A stretch of 64,000 bases of DNA from Kitagawia praeruptora (GCA_037693485.1 CM075349.1:74193001-74257000); one strand, 5' to 3'; positions 12,083 to 22,363 are shown, counted from the first letter of the stretch. Notes: generated from the sequence alone by a model not told the origin. Made by a program: numbers and translations.

Positions 12083-12749
12083 TGTTAGATATTGATTCAA
12101 GTGATATCAGGATCTGGACTGTTACTGATCAAGATATTGATGCTGATGTCATCAGTAATACGATGTTAGTATGAAGGTATCGTCAGTATTAGAAGCTGGT
12201 CAGTATTTCGTAAAGATTCTCATCAGACCAGAGATCAAGGAAGATTGATATGACAGTTCCTAATTTATAGGAAGGCAGCTATCATACAAGATATGCATTC
12301 AGAGTTATATGTAATTGATTTAGAATATCTTGTAATTGATAGTGTAACTGTGTACACTATATAAACACAGTTTAGGTTTTACATTATGGTAATTGCTTAC
12401 ACGAGTTATCTTGTAACCTAGCAGTTCTTAAGAACATAAGGATTTCTTAAGAGAGTTTGTAACAGTTTTATATCAGAATTAATAAAGCTGTTATTGATTC
12501 ATACTTGTATTATTTCTGTTTAAGTCGAAAATCTTATACAATTGTATTCAACCCCCCTTCTACAATTGTTAATTACTGGGCAACAACAATATTAGATTAA
12601 AGTGATATCGTGTCTTGTGTTGTTTTTATCCGCACTCATATCCTTGCACACACAAACACCTATCTTGCTACATAGACTCAAGAACAAGAAAAGTTCAAGA
12701 ATCCATTCACCCCCCCTCTGTATTCTTTTACTGTATTCAATACTCAACA
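12083..12749 (+). repeat. 3' LTR of the copia-like element
   Basis: Starts TGTTAGATATTG and ends ATACTCAACA, about 667 bp. It contains a TATA-like ACTATATAAACACAG (about 12355-12370), a polyadenylation-like AATTAATAAAG and two C-runs near the end (ACCCCCCTTC, CACCCCCCCTC), all typical of copia LTRs. The 5' partner is not in the window. ATACTGATG/CATCAG words recur inside it. Confidence 0.7.
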
Positions 12750-13849
12750 ATATGAGCATTTAACTGATGATGATAGAAGTACAAAAAAAATTATCCAACA
12801 ATAATTGATCATTTTCAAGTTTGGAGGTCAAGAGTGTGATAAGTATGTTACATAAGGTAGATCCACTCAATCAATTACTGAGAACTAAATTATTTGATGT
12901 TTTAAGTCATACAAACATAATTAGAGAAACGAAGGCAAAAAATGCTTAAAATTAAAATATTATAAGAAAAAAGATGAAAGATTTAGAAAGATAGTTTTAA
13001 GAAGTGAAAGCGCAAGACCTGATGAGTAACATATATATTAGAAGATTTACGAAGGTTTTTGATCTTGAAGGCTATTTAGTTTCTACTTTAAATAATGTTT
13101 GAGATCTAGCTAAATGGATGCATCATTTTTGAAGAATCGGAAGAAAAGTTTAGGATTGTAAGTGTTCTGAAAAGTCATATTAATTAGACAACACTTATAG
13201 AACATTCAAATTTTATTCTATGATCCACAAGAAAATTAAAAACTTACATGACTACTATCGGTAACAAATTTTGGAGGTTGTTGATAAAACGAAATTATTA
13301 AAATAGGGGGATCTGGGCTTGTGGATGTTTGGGGCTAGACTTGAGTGGTGTCTCGGCTTATTAAATGTGTCGGATCCTTTTTAAGATGCCTATAATGTTG
13401 ATAAGTTGAATATCAGTAACAATGTACTTTTAATTTCCTATATGCTTGATTTCTTTATTTGTTTAATAATTTAAATTTTTACATTTATGTTTTAAATGTT
13501 TTTTCAACTTAAAATGCATGAATTGAAATTATTGATTTAAATAATATTTTTTTTAATATTATTTATTTAATATTTTACTAACTTATTAGTAAATTTATCC
13601 AAACACTTATATAACTTATAAGTATTCTTCTGGTTATCACTTATTAGATATTTTTTTATAATAAAGTAAAAGCTTACTATTTTTAAATATCCAAATATCC
13701 ACTAACACACTAGCATAACCTGTGCAAATGCATGTTTTTTTCTATATTAATAGTTACATTAAAATTTATATTTATTAATATTTATTCATTTATAATTTGT
13801 AATTAACATATTTGCATAACAAGTCAAATGGGTCTACCAATTTATCATT
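12750..13849. other. AT-rich intergenic stretch, no gene seen
   Basis: No ORF, RNA gene or complete transposon recognised. The stretch 13490-13700 is very AT-rich. Confidence 0.5.
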
Positions 13850-14315
13850 AGGATTCCATTTGTTTGCCGGAAAATAATTTGATTTTGGAAAACATTTTCC
13901 CTGAAAATATTTTCCCAGAAAATATTTTCTTTGAAAAATGTTAGTACGGAAAATTTTTTCCTGGAAAATTTTTTCCCTAGTAAATGTTTTTCATAAAAAT
14001 AAAAGACTAAATCCTATATTCTAAAAAAGTTCTTTCAAAAAATTTCTCGGGAAAATATTCCTTGAAAAAATTTCTCGAAAAATTGAAAAAAATTTCGTGG
14101 GGAAAATTTTTTCGAAAAAAAATTTCTGAGAAAATTTTCCTTGAAATTTTTTTTTGAGAAAATTTTTTCAGAAAAAAAATTTCTTGAAAAAAAATTTCCC
14201 TGGGAAAAAATTTTTGGAAAATTTTTCTTGAGAAAAAGTTTCTTAGAAAAAAAGATCACGGGGAAAAACTTCTTCGAGGCAAAATTCTCGAAAAATATTT
14301 CTTCAAAAATATTTC
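13850..14315. repeat. Fold-back repeat of GGAAAATATTTTCC type (left copy)
   Basis: Begins with CCATTTGTTTGCCGGAAAAT and continues as hundreds of bases of alternating GAAAATTTTTC-like words, self-complementary on many scales. An inverted relative lies at 22520-22757 and ends in CAAACAAACGGAGCC. Open frames here are on both strands and full of Phe/Lys, as expected from the repeat rather than from coding. Confidence 0.7.
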
Positions 14316-14513
14316 TTGGTAATTTTTTCTGACAACCAGATTTTAGTGGATTTGGTTACGAGTAATAGCTTCTTAAGACAGAAATCTTGGCCTTTAGACG
14401 ACAGGTTTTTCAATTCAGAAGCCAACTTATGTTTCGTGCTCAAAAAAGTGTGCAGAAGTCTGAATGGTGAAGCTGATTATTTAGCTACTCAAGGTGTTAC
14501 TAGCAATGTTGTA
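14316..14513 (+). pseudogene. C-terminal half of a LINE-type RNase H domain
   Basis: The translation contains SDNQILVDLV and RSLNGEADYLATQGV, matching the D-x(n)-L and N-x-x-AD-x-LA pattern of the reverse-transcriptase-like RNase H domain (RVT_3 type) common in plant LINEs. A matching N-terminal half (WALPKNDYIKANVNG ... GVVFRDDKGAILKMYAG) lies at 22364-22520 on the same strand but downstream, so the halves are in permuted order. Confidence 0.65.
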
Positions 14514-14622
14514 AAAATCGCTAGGCGGGTCTAGGCGGTGAACCTACCTTCTAGCGATTAATCGGTTAGGCGGCGATTAATTGGAATGATTAATCGGAAC
14601 ACTAATCGGATGTATTAAAATA
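14514..14622. repeat. Left end of a TAGGCGG/GATTAATCG repeat, split by the Mutator-like element
   Basis: GTTGTAAAAATCGCTAGGCGGG starts the unit, which carries TAGGCGG and GATTAATCGG words. The inverted counterpart is at 21799-22085. The GTTGTAAAAA start and GATTAATC content resemble the hAT-type MITE at 28674-28857. No clean target duplication found. Confidence 0.5.
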
Positions 14623-15090
14623 GAGTAAATTGCACTTTGGTGGCTTGTACTAAAATAATTTTGCACTTTGATGGCCGATGTTTTCAACTCGGCACTTTAG
14701 TTACCAAACAAATTATTTTAAAGCGATGTAGGGGCTCCGTCTCATATCGTTTAACGCCGTCAGTCAAATGAGGGGTATAATTGTAAGTTTATTAATTTCA
14801 TCAAATCTCTCCTCTCATCCTCTCTTCCACCATCCTCGACCTCACTTTCTCGTCCATGTTCTCCTATCTCTCTCCTTCGTCTCTCTCTTTCCTCTCCCTC
14901 TCTTCTCTCCTTCCTCTTATTTCTCTCCGTGGTGGTGCAAATCATTTAACCTGATAATCAAATGTTTGACTTGAATTCCCCCAATATCTTGGAACCCCTC
15001 TGTCATAAACTAGTTGAATATTCCTCAATTTATACATACACAAATTTATCAATACGGGGAGTATCATCAAACAAAACCCCAAAACCCTAA

Positions 15091-15350
15091 ATGGCCACAA
15101 ACGCCCCCAAATTCCAAAAACCCGAACTTCTACCCGCTCCAAACCCGCCCAATTACCACCCTAAAACCACCGTATTTTAGGGTCAGGGTATAATGATTCT
15201 TTAGTACATGCATTGTCTGGTGTTTTTTGCTATTGTTTCTAGTGATGCTGTGTTTACGCCAATGGATGTTGTTAAACAGAGGTTACAAATGAGGAATAGT
15301 TCGCATTCAAGTGTGTTCGGTTGCATTGGGAGAGTGTTTAGGGAAGAAGG
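15091..15350 (+). pseudogene. Captured mitoferrin-like (mitochondrial iron carrier) fragments
   Basis: Two pieces. First, from ATG 15091, MATNAPKFQKPELLPAPNPP with PNYHPKTTV after it resembles the N-terminus of plant mitoferrins. Second, 15193-15350 encodes DSLVHALSGVF, then SSDAVFTPMDVVKQRLQMRN and FREEG, the Px[DE]xx[KR]xR signature of mitochondrial carriers with the mitoferrin-like context (DAVFTPMD). A one-base frameshift lies between HALSGVF and AIVSS. Everything between the pieces is missing, so this cannot make a carrier. Its 5' flank probably includes mitoferrin 5' UTR. Confidence 0.75.
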
Positions 15351-15389
15351 GCGCGCCGTATAGGACCACTATTTTGATAAATACGAGTC

Positions 15390-16034
15390 GATTGATCTCC
15401 AAGATTGCACCCTTGACTCCGTAACGCAGATTGGTAGGTTTGTCTCATTTTTTCTCGGGAGATGAAACCACAAACACTCTGCATTTGTGAACTCTGTATG
15501 TTGTGATTGTCTTGGGAGCGTTTACTTGAAGTAGCCATTTTTGTCTGTCTTTACTACTAGTGGGTACTTTGTGTTGTTACATTGTAGCTTCACCACAAAT
15601 TTATCTAGTATTCGGAAATTGGAGATCAATCGACTGGTATTTAATTGAGTATTTATGTTTAGCTTACCGAGAAGAGGAGTAGCTCCTAAGAGAGCTTCAA
15701 CGCCAGTGTAGTTGCAGGGCTTGCAGTAGACCACACCTTGAACAGATACAAACTTCCTGGCTGGGAGAGGAGTGGGAGCGTGGGATGGTGGTTTCACTGA
15801 AGCCTGAACTGGAGGCTTAACTGGTGGCTTGACAGGAGCCGGGGCGTGAGCGGGTGGTTTGACAGGGGAATGAGCATGTGAAGGGGTAGGTGCGTGTTTG
15901 TGGTGGTGGTGGCCACTGCCCTTGTGGTGGTGGTGGCCACTGCCCTTGTGGTGGTGGTGAGGAGCAGGAGCAGGGGTTGGAGCAAGTGCAGTGGGTGGCT
16001 GAGCTATTGTGGTTTCGCGGTGTTCTTGGTATGA
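15390..16034 (-). pseudogene. Captured non-classical arabinogalactan protein (AGP31/DcAGP1-like), C-terminal part
   Basis: Cell-wall proline-rich glycoprotein family. On the minus strand: a His-rich repeat (HHHHKGSG three times), a Pro/Ala-rich VKPPAHAP-type stretch, then the conserved Cys domain (FVSVQGVVYCKPCNY, VKLQCNNTKYPLVVKTDKNGYF, HKCRVFVVSSPEKK). An intron with a GTAAGC donor follows GATPLLG. In the last exon a Cys codon of the domain reads TGA. The N-terminal part continues across the CACTA insertion at 21392. The 3' end fuses to the mitoferrin piece near 15350-15390. Confidence 0.8.
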
Positions 16035-16289
16035 CACTACTAGAAAAAGTAGAATAGACATCGCCCCTTTTACATCGGTTCCTGACGTCCCCGATGTAAA
16101 AACTCTCAATGACATCGGTCGAAAAAAAACTGATGTCTTTAATATATTATGAAATCACATTACCAGCCAACCGATGTCATTGACATTTCATTGAAAAATC
16201 AATGACATCGATCAGGAAAAAAACCGATGTCTTTGATATATTATGACATCGGTCAAAAATTAACCGATGTCTAAAGCATGCTTAAAAAA

Positions 16290-17313
16290 AATTTCAATCC
16301 GCGCGCCCCAAATTTTAGTTCCCCCTTGACAAATATTTTAGTTCCCCCCTTTATTTCACCCCTTAGCCATTTCCCGCCGCCCCTTTTTGAGCTCTTTCAG
16401 ACAAAAACACGAGCTAAACACTCATAATTAAAACAAAATAAACAAACATAACTCTTTTTTCTCTCCTCTCTCTGGCGACTCGACGGCTCTCTCTCTCTCA
16501 CCTCACCTCTCTCGACAGCCACCCTCTCTCTCTCTCTCTAACAACCACCCTCTCTCTCTCTCTCCGGCCTCACCCTCTCTCTATTTCACTCTCGTAACCC
16601 TAATTTGCGCCTCAAGTTTATTGGTCAAATCGATTTCACCAATTGAGTAAAGTTTAATCCACTGCACAAATCCATTTGTTATTTGTTAATTTTTCCAACA
16701 AGTTATTATTTACTCTAATTTCAACTGCCTAGGGTTTTGTTAGTGGTTGTTTTGTAGCTCTTTTTGATTTTGTGCTTTTTTTTTTATTTTGTTATATAAT
16801 TAATTGCTGATTGAGTGTGTTTGTTGCTTTCAATTGCAGATGTTGCTGAGTTTTACCATATTTGCGATCCCGGTTAGTTGCGATTCGTCTCTTCCTGTTT
16901 CTATATGTACTGTATTTGTAATATTGGTTGAATCATGTGTGTATGTGTGGATTTTACCTGGAGTCTATAGATGCTGGTCTAATTATGCTCATGTTTTATA
17001 CAGAAGTGTGATTTTGTAATTTTTGGTGTTTGATTTCATTTTCCGTAATTATTTGGCCTGGATGTGAAGTTTTCGTGTTTGTTCACATTATTTTGAGTTC
17101 TGTTGATGTTTACAGTGTACAATTCGAATTTGATATTCAGGTGTTTGTTGTTTGTGTTCTTATTTGTCGGTATGTACTTGAATTTATATTTGTACGCGAT
17201 CCAATTATTTTGTACTGTGCATTATTTGATTTATATTAAATGATGTTCTATTTTTGGATGTGGTTGATTAAATCGGACATTAATGTTCTGATAATTCTTC
17301 AGGATTTTTGGAG
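16290..17313 (+). promoter_or_regulatory. Captured promoter/5' UTR-like region inside the CACTA element
   Basis: 16470-16580 is a CT-microsatellite-rich stretch typical of plant 5' UTRs, followed by CGTAACCCTAATTTGCGCC and T-rich, intron-like sequence up to a TTCTTCAG acceptor about 13 bases before the MUB start codon at 17314. It plausibly represents the MUB gene's own promoter and a 5' UTR intron. Whether it drives transcription is untested. Confidence 0.45.
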
Positions 17314-17613
17314 ATGTCTGGAATTCAGGATCAGTTTGAGATCAAGTGTAGGTTGACAGATGGGTTGGACATTGGTCCCCAAGAGTTTTCATGCTGCTAC
17401 AAGTGTTTCTAATTTAAAGGAAAGCATCCTGGCTCAGTGGCCTAAAGGTTGGCTACTTAGGTTGAATTTTTTATTTCCTAGATGAGAACTATCTGATGAG
17501 TATCTTTAATAGACTATATGTAACTAACATTCTGTCTACCCTGACCATATCTGAAGTTAATTAGTGTTGGAAGAATATTGGAGAACAACACAACAGTTAA
17601 AGTTGTGGATGTT
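17314..17613 (+). pseudogene. Captured MUB (membrane-anchored ubiquitin-fold protein) exons 1-2
   Basis: ATG at 17314 begins MSGIQDQFEIKCRLTDGLDIGP, close to the MUB N-terminus (…QDQ-EIKFRLTDGSDIGP). A one-base insertion shifts the frame; the continuation SFHAATSVSNLKESILAQWPK is in the next frame and ends at a GT donor (17448). A second exon near 17557-17610 encodes LISVGRILENNTTV. The C-terminal prenylation region is absent. Confidence 0.75.
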
Positions 17614-17895
17614 GGATAATATTTGGTGTTGATTTTGGAGAATGTAATATGGAACTGGGCAAAGAGAGAGGGGAGTGGCTTAACAATCTTCAATATGAAT
17701 TATTATTATAGTAATTAAATGTTATAATTCTATGATCTATGCTTTAATCTCTTCTTCACGCTGACGTGATATTCTCTTATCCTTTTAAATGCGTAGATTC
17801 CGGTGGTTGTGGATGACGACCTTGTTTAGCAGGGTATGTTCATTTTCTTGATTCACAATAAATTGAGTGCTCACCTTGAAACACAATTTTTTTTA

Positions 17896-18010
17896 GCACT
17901 TGGTTATGCTTTACTTGCTCACGATATAATTGCTGACGTAATTGAGAAGCCTGAGAGGCCAATGCTTTCTTATAGAGCATCTATGCATGGCAGGAAGATA
18001 GATAACTAGG
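17896..18010 (+). pseudogene. Unidentified captured exon-like segment in the CACTA element
   Basis: After a T-rich acceptor (TTTTTTTTAG) an open frame reads LGYALLAHDIIADVIEKPER followed by PMLSYRASMHGRKIDN and a stop. Its codon-like composition and position among other captured exons suggest another gene fragment. I do not recognise the family. Confidence 0.35.
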
Positions 18011-18309
18011 TGCTGAGAGTAGCCAATAGCATGACTCTACAATTCCTATATTAATACGTATAATATAGATATTAATCTCAAATTCTTTTTTTTCCTTGGT
18101 TTGTTTTCCTGAATCTACTCCTTCTGGAAGAAACATTTTATTATAATTTTTTGTAGTGGAGGGAGAGTGTCCTTTATCTTCAGTGTTTTCTTGAGGTTTC
18201 CGGTTGGTTGTTTTGATGCCTTTGATGATTCATTTTGTATGAATTGTTTGGTATGTTTCTAATTGTTGTGAATTTGCATCTTTGATCTGATGCTAACTGT
18301 TCTTTGCAG

Positions 18310-19304
18310 GTTTCATTACTAGAAGAAAATATTAAACCTATGACAGACCTTCCTCCTCTGCTTGCACATCTTCGTGAACGAAGACCTGAAAAGCTCCATT
18401 ATCTTGGTGTCTCCTTTGGGCTTACTCTGGATTTACTTCGCTTTTGGAAGAAACAGAAATTTGCGCCATTCTATGTTGGTCATAATCCAGTTAAGATCTT
18501 TGTTTCTTTATCATCTTTTTTATGGTTATTTAGATTTTGATCGGATAAATGACCAGTAGAACTGTGTTTTTTTGGTATCAGAATGCTGTTACAGGTGAGC
18601 ACACTTGCATGGTTCTGAAGCCACTAGATAATGATGATATTGAAACTAGTGGAACAGATGAATGGGGTTTTTTTTGGTCCTTTCTACCAAGGTAGGCATA
18701 TTCTCTAAGCAAGATATGTTTTGATTTAATATCCTGGAATTCCACATTAATATTGTTCCTTTCGACATGCTATTAGATTTCAGGAAAAAGTTTACATGGA
18801 TGCTGGGTTCTTCTAGCTTTCGTACAATGGAATACAAGCTTCATTACCCACAAGGGACTCATCATATCTGTTTAATCATGTTTTATCGGGGTACAGTATG
18901 GCTCTCGGCTTACAGACTATGTGAACAACCTTATTGATTTTCTTTCGGTAAGATCTCCTAATGATTGCTAGGTCAAATCCTTTTTCCAATTAATTTATAG
19001 TTTGTTCTTGGACCTGGGTTATTGGAGTTTATTTTATTCAAAAAGCTCAAAACTGTGGGGTCCGTTGGAATTTTTAGAGGAATTCTAAACGTGGTTTGTT
19101 GTGGGTAAAAAATAATCAGAATGCAATATACATTTCCCTTTTTCTTTTCCTATAGTAATTTTTTTTGTTCTGCAGATATCATATCTTGAACTCATCCTTG
19201 CAACTCTCTACTTCGAGGAAAAACTTCCAGTTACCCTGTCATATACCCAGGCTTCTGTATTTTATGTATGGGATTGCAGAGACAAGAACTCTCATATATC
19301 GAGG
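18310..19304 (+). pseudogene. Captured RNA cytidine acetyltransferase (NAT10/Kre33 type) exons
   Basis: Exon fragments with splice sites kept: 18310-18490 (VSLLEENIKP, LRERRPEKLHYLGVSFGLTL, FAPFYVGHNP), 18583-18690 (NAVTGEHTCMVLKPLDNDDI, DEWGFF), 18780-18845 (FRTMEYKL), and 19176-19304 (LPVTLSYTQASV then, after a one-base frameshift, LCMGLQRQELSYIEG). The order and text match the C-terminal half of the plant tRNA/rRNA acetyltransferase homologous to NAT10. Additional indels disrupt it; only part of the gene is present. Confidence 0.75.
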
Positions 19305-19686
19305 TTTGCATTTTGACTTCTTTGTCAGTTCTAGCAAAAGTCATATATATATTGGATACTGCTAGTAATTACGTTTGAATGTGAATTAAAATAATATTCT
19401 TGATTCATCAGACTAGACTGTTTTTCTTCCTCCACATTTACAGCATTTTTTTTTATTATTACTGTTTTATTAACAAGTTATTTTGCCTTAAGTCACTTGC
19501 TCCTGGATTAAATGGTTACTATATTTTTAGATTTTTATCTGCATTTGGTTAGGTCCACAATGGCCGTCTGGCCTAGGTGGATTGCTCAGTGTTTAAGAAT
19601 AAACCCTTGACCCATCTATGATCTTAATATGTCATGCATTCTTTTGAATGTTTTATGGTCATATAATCAGTAGCTGGTGTTAATAT

Positions 19687-19965
19687 TGGTTGAACAAAGA
19701 ACAATGTTGTCATTTGTTTAAGGAGCTCAGTAAATACAACACATTGCCGAATATCTCCAGAGAAGATTATGAATTAATATTCCAGGAATTGGATGATTCC
19801 CATGACTTCAGGATTAACTTAGAAGAGTTCAATGAACTTACTAATGCCATAGCACTAAGGTTTAAAAAGAAGGAGATGCATTGGTTAGAAAATTTCCCAA
19901 TATTCTATCATGCGCCCTTATCTAGGAAGCTGACCACCTTTGTCCGGTCACCCAAATTCAGTTAC
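19687..19965 (+). pseudogene. Captured two-pore channel (TPC1) EF-hand-region exon
   Basis: Encodes LNKEQCCHLFKELSKYNTLP, then ELIFQELDDSHDFRINLEEF and LTTFVRSPKF before a GT donor at 19966. The second EF-hand pattern (D-x-S-x-D-F-x-I-x-x-x-E-F) and the 'FVRSPKF' start of the second channel half match the plant vacuolar cation channel TPC1. The transmembrane domains are absent. Confidence 0.75.
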
Positions 19966-20131
19966 GTAGTTTATACCTTGGTGTCACAAAGTTCAGTTTA
20001 AATAACTTGCTGGATGCATTATATTCATTTGGGTTCTCTCGTCTCATCTCCTGCACAAGTTTTATAATAGTCATGTTTGTGTAATCTGTCACTAATATTG
20101 TTCCATATGTTTTCTTGGTTGTGTCCTCTAG

Positions 20132-20570
20132 CATTTCTTCAGACACATGTGTATGTCTGCAAAGGTGCATGCTGTTGAAAGAATTTGTAGTGAAGCATTA
20201 GCAGAAGGTAAATGTATCGTCATAGGTCTCCAAAGTACTGGTAGTGTATTGTCTAATAGTTTTTTTTTGTAATTTGTTGTCGTGTTCATATTATCATATC
20301 AGCGATTGCATTTTGTTTTTACATATACTTCAATCTTAATGCAGGGTGTTGACCTTGATGATTTTATTTCGGGGCCTCGTGAGCTGTTGCTAAAATTTTT
20401 TGATGAAAATTATCCTTTGCCTGATAAACCTGAATCTCTCTCAGGTATATTTTGGTTTGTTTTCTGTTAGCATGTCATTTCTTAAGCTGATAGGCGCTAG
20501 TCAATAAAGTAAACTCTTTATTGATGATAGGTGATGACGGTGTGAAGACAACAACTCCTGATGGTTTGCC
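20132..20570 (+). pseudogene. Captured FORGETTER1/strawberry notch-type helicase exons
   Basis: Three exon pieces: 20132-20240 (HFFRHMCMSAKVHAVERICS, GKCIVIGLQSTG), 20345-20444 (GVDLDDFISGPRELLLKFFD, ENYPLPDKPESLS) and 20531 onward (GDDGVK). They match consecutive parts of plant strawberry-notch homologue FGT1. Acceptors (CTCTAG, ATGCAG, GATAG) and donors (GTAGTG, GTATAT) are kept. The helicase core and most of the protein are missing. Confidence 0.72.
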
Positions 20571-20639
20571 CAGTATACTTGCCTGTTAATGCATGATATT
20601 AATTTTTAGTTTACTAAGATATATTGGTTTAATTTGCAG

Positions 20640-20746
20640 GTGCTGTGTGTGCTGCTACTACAGAATGCTGGTTTGAAATCCAAGGATATTGTTGCTCGTT
20701 CAATGACGATTGAACTCCTTGGTACAGTTGCGGCTAGGTTGAAATA
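20640..20746 (+). pseudogene. Captured SCC2/NIPBL-like (cohesin loader) exon
   Basis: After a TTTGCAG acceptor, VLCVLLLQNAGLKSKDIVAR is followed by SMTIELLGTVAARLK and a stop. This resembles the HEAT-repeat part of plant SCC2 (RSMAIDLLGTIAARLK). The fragment is short, so the family call is less certain than for its neighbours. It is the last captured piece before the right CACTA terminus. Confidence 0.5.
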
Positions 20747-21391
20747 GGAATATGTGCACTATGGTAGTTTTAATTAGGTTGTTTAAACTATGGTAGTTAG
20801 AGCGGTATAGTTTGTTTTTACATGTAGTATGTCAATTATGTTTTTGGTTTGGAAGAGGCATTTTGACTTGAAATGTAGCTAGTTTGTTAGTTTTGCGGAT
20901 AGTCATTGATGTATATACTGAATTTTTTTGATAATGATAATGAAGTTTTTGTTATTTTCATAAGTGTTTGAGTTTTGTATTAATAAGTTGCATCAATACA
21001 GCATTCATTTTAGTATTATTTTTGTATCACATTGTTGATGCTTTTCACATCGGTGTCTAACTGATGTTAATATGTATGATACACATCGGTTATATTACAG
21101 TAAACGATGTCTAAAGTACTCTTTGACATCGGTTAGTTTCTAGTAACCGATGTTACAGATAGTATCTAACATCAGTCAGGTTCCTGTGAACGATGTGATA
21201 GATACTCTTTGACATCGGTAAAAAACCGATGTGAAAAGGCAGTGAGCGATGTGATAGATACTCTTTGACATCGGTTTAAAACCGATGTGAAAGGGGTTGG
21301 ACCTTTCTCTACACCCACAAAGACATCGGTTGCAAAATGGCCAGACATCGGTTTTTAGCCGATGTCTATTGACATGTTTCTAGTAGTGTGA

Positions 21392-21540
21392 GGCGGTGAA
21401 AAAAGGGTTGGTTGAGGTAAGGTGGAGAGTGGTGAGAATGAGAGTCTTCTTGTTTGAGGTTAAGGTGGAGAGTAGTGAGAATGGTGAGTAGGACCTGTGT
21501 TTGATGCAGTTGTTGATTTGTTGAGAATGGGGACCATGAT
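21392..21540 (-). pseudogene. Captured AGP31/DcAGP1-like gene, N-terminal part beyond the CACTA insertion
   Basis: Joining across the CACTA element and its TGA duplication restores the reading context FFTASYQEH. Upstream the minus strand encodes a hydrophobic LLTILTTLHL segment fitting a signal peptide, with a local tandem duplication of about 45 bp that disturbs the frame. An ATG is present near 21537. The rest of the Mutator-like element, to its right repeat at about 21613, has nothing recognisable. Confidence 0.55.
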
Positions 21541-21798
21541 TTAGCATATCAGAGAGGTCAGCAGGGTAGAAATTGGACGGGAACTAGTAAGAAGGCTAGA
21601 GCGGAACAAGTCAAAATTGATAAATTGACAATTGTACCCTTCATTTGACTGACGGCGTTAGATGATATGAGACGGAGCCCCCACATCGCTTTAAAATAAT
21701 TTGTTTGGTAACTAAAGTGCCGAGTTGAAAACATCGACCATCAAAGTGCAAAATTATTTTAGTACAAACCACTAAAGTGCAATTTACTCATTAAAATA

Positions 21799-22085
21799 TT
21801 ATTTTTTATATAATTTAATTTTAATATTTAAAATATATTTTATATAAGTAAAAATATAAATATCTTCATTTTATTATTAAATATGATGAGTGAATTTACT
21901 CTTTCATATGTAAATAATATTTTTTATCAAAAAAATTATATTTTAAAAGTTTTATTCTTAATTTGACCCTTTTTTTAAAATTTGACCGATTAATCCCGAT
22001 TAATCGGCCGCCTAGGCACCGCCTAATCCCGCCTAGGACCGCCTAATCCCGCCTAGGCGCCGCCTAATCAAAAAAATGGTACTTT
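21799..22085. repeat. Right part of the TAGGCGG/GATTAATCG repeat
   Basis: After the Mutator target duplication comes AT-rich sequence, then GATTAATCGG and repeated CCGCCTAGG/CCGCCTAATC words ending at GCCTAATCAAAAAAATGG, the inverted counterpart of 14514-14622. The two halves together would form one repeat of about 0.4 kb that the Mutator-like element entered. Confidence 0.5.
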
Positions 22086-22363
22086 CATGGTGCTAGGGGC
22101 GGGCTCTCTGTTTTTTTTTCAAAATTGATCAATTATTAGGGGTATTTCGGTTGTAGTAATGTTTTTTAGTAGTCTTATTTAGTCTCTAATTTCTAATAAT
22201 TAGAGACAAATTGGAGCTGTGAGTGCTTGGGTTATTGTGCAAAGTTCATTGGAAAGAGGTGAATAGCTGGGAAGCCAAGTTTAAATACAGCTTTGTGCTA
22301 CCTCTTTTATCATTCTCTCATCTTTTTTCTTTCTCTACATCATATCACTATGGGTGCATGAAT

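Larger units (their letters stand above)
6862..12749 (+). mobile_element. 3' part of a Ty1/copia-like (SIRE/Maximus-type?) element with a large extra ORF
   Basis: Starts where the Athila insertion ends and runs to a 3' LTR (12083-12749) preceded by a polypurine tract. It contains a small antisense ORF (7334-7591) and a long degenerate plus-strand ORF (8114-12005), but no recognisable RT or integrase. An additional ORF between pol and the 3' LTR is known from SIRE/Maximus copia elements, and the C-rich tail of the LTR fits copia LTRs; lineage assignment is inference. It could instead be a large non-autonomous derivative. Confidence 0.6.
16035..21388 (+). mobile_element. CACTA (En/Spm) element with captured exons of five or more genes (Pack-CACTA)
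   Basis: Starts CACTACTAGAAA and ends TTTCTAGTAGTG, the plant CACTA terminal repeat, flanked by a 3-bp TGA duplication (16032-16034, 21389-21391). Both subterminal regions (16050-16280 and 21040-21365) are packed with GACATCGGT in both orientations, the usual transposase-binding array. No transposase is seen, so it is non-autonomous. The interior holds spliced exon fragments of MUB, a NAT10-type acetyltransferase, TPC1, FORGETTER1 and probably SCC2, with introns kept, all on the plus strand behind a CT-rich promoter/5' UTR-like region. Confidence 0.93.
14623..21789. mobile_element. Mutator-like element carrying host gene fragments (Pack-MULE)
   Basis: Terminal inverted repeats of about 175 bp start GAGTAAATTGCACTTT at both ends (14623-14798 and 21613-21789) and match at about nine of ten bases by eye. 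A perfect 9-bp target duplication, ATTAAAATA, flanks it (14614-14622 and 21790-21798), diagnostic for Mutator-like elements. No transposase is seen. Inside are pieces of a mitoferrin gene (+) and of an arabinogalactan-protein gene (-). A 5.35-kb CACTA element inserted later splits the latter; without it the MULE would be about 1.8 kb. Confidence 0.92.

Noticed and set aside
14035..14332. Overlapping Phe/Lys-rich ORFs on both strands
   Set aside because: They follow from the GAAAATTTTTC fold-back repeat, which is open on both strands; no protein-like composition.
16804..17239. Two ORFs rich in Val, Leu, Cys and Ile
   Set aside because: They lie in T-rich intron-like sequence between the captured 5' UTR and the MUB start codon.
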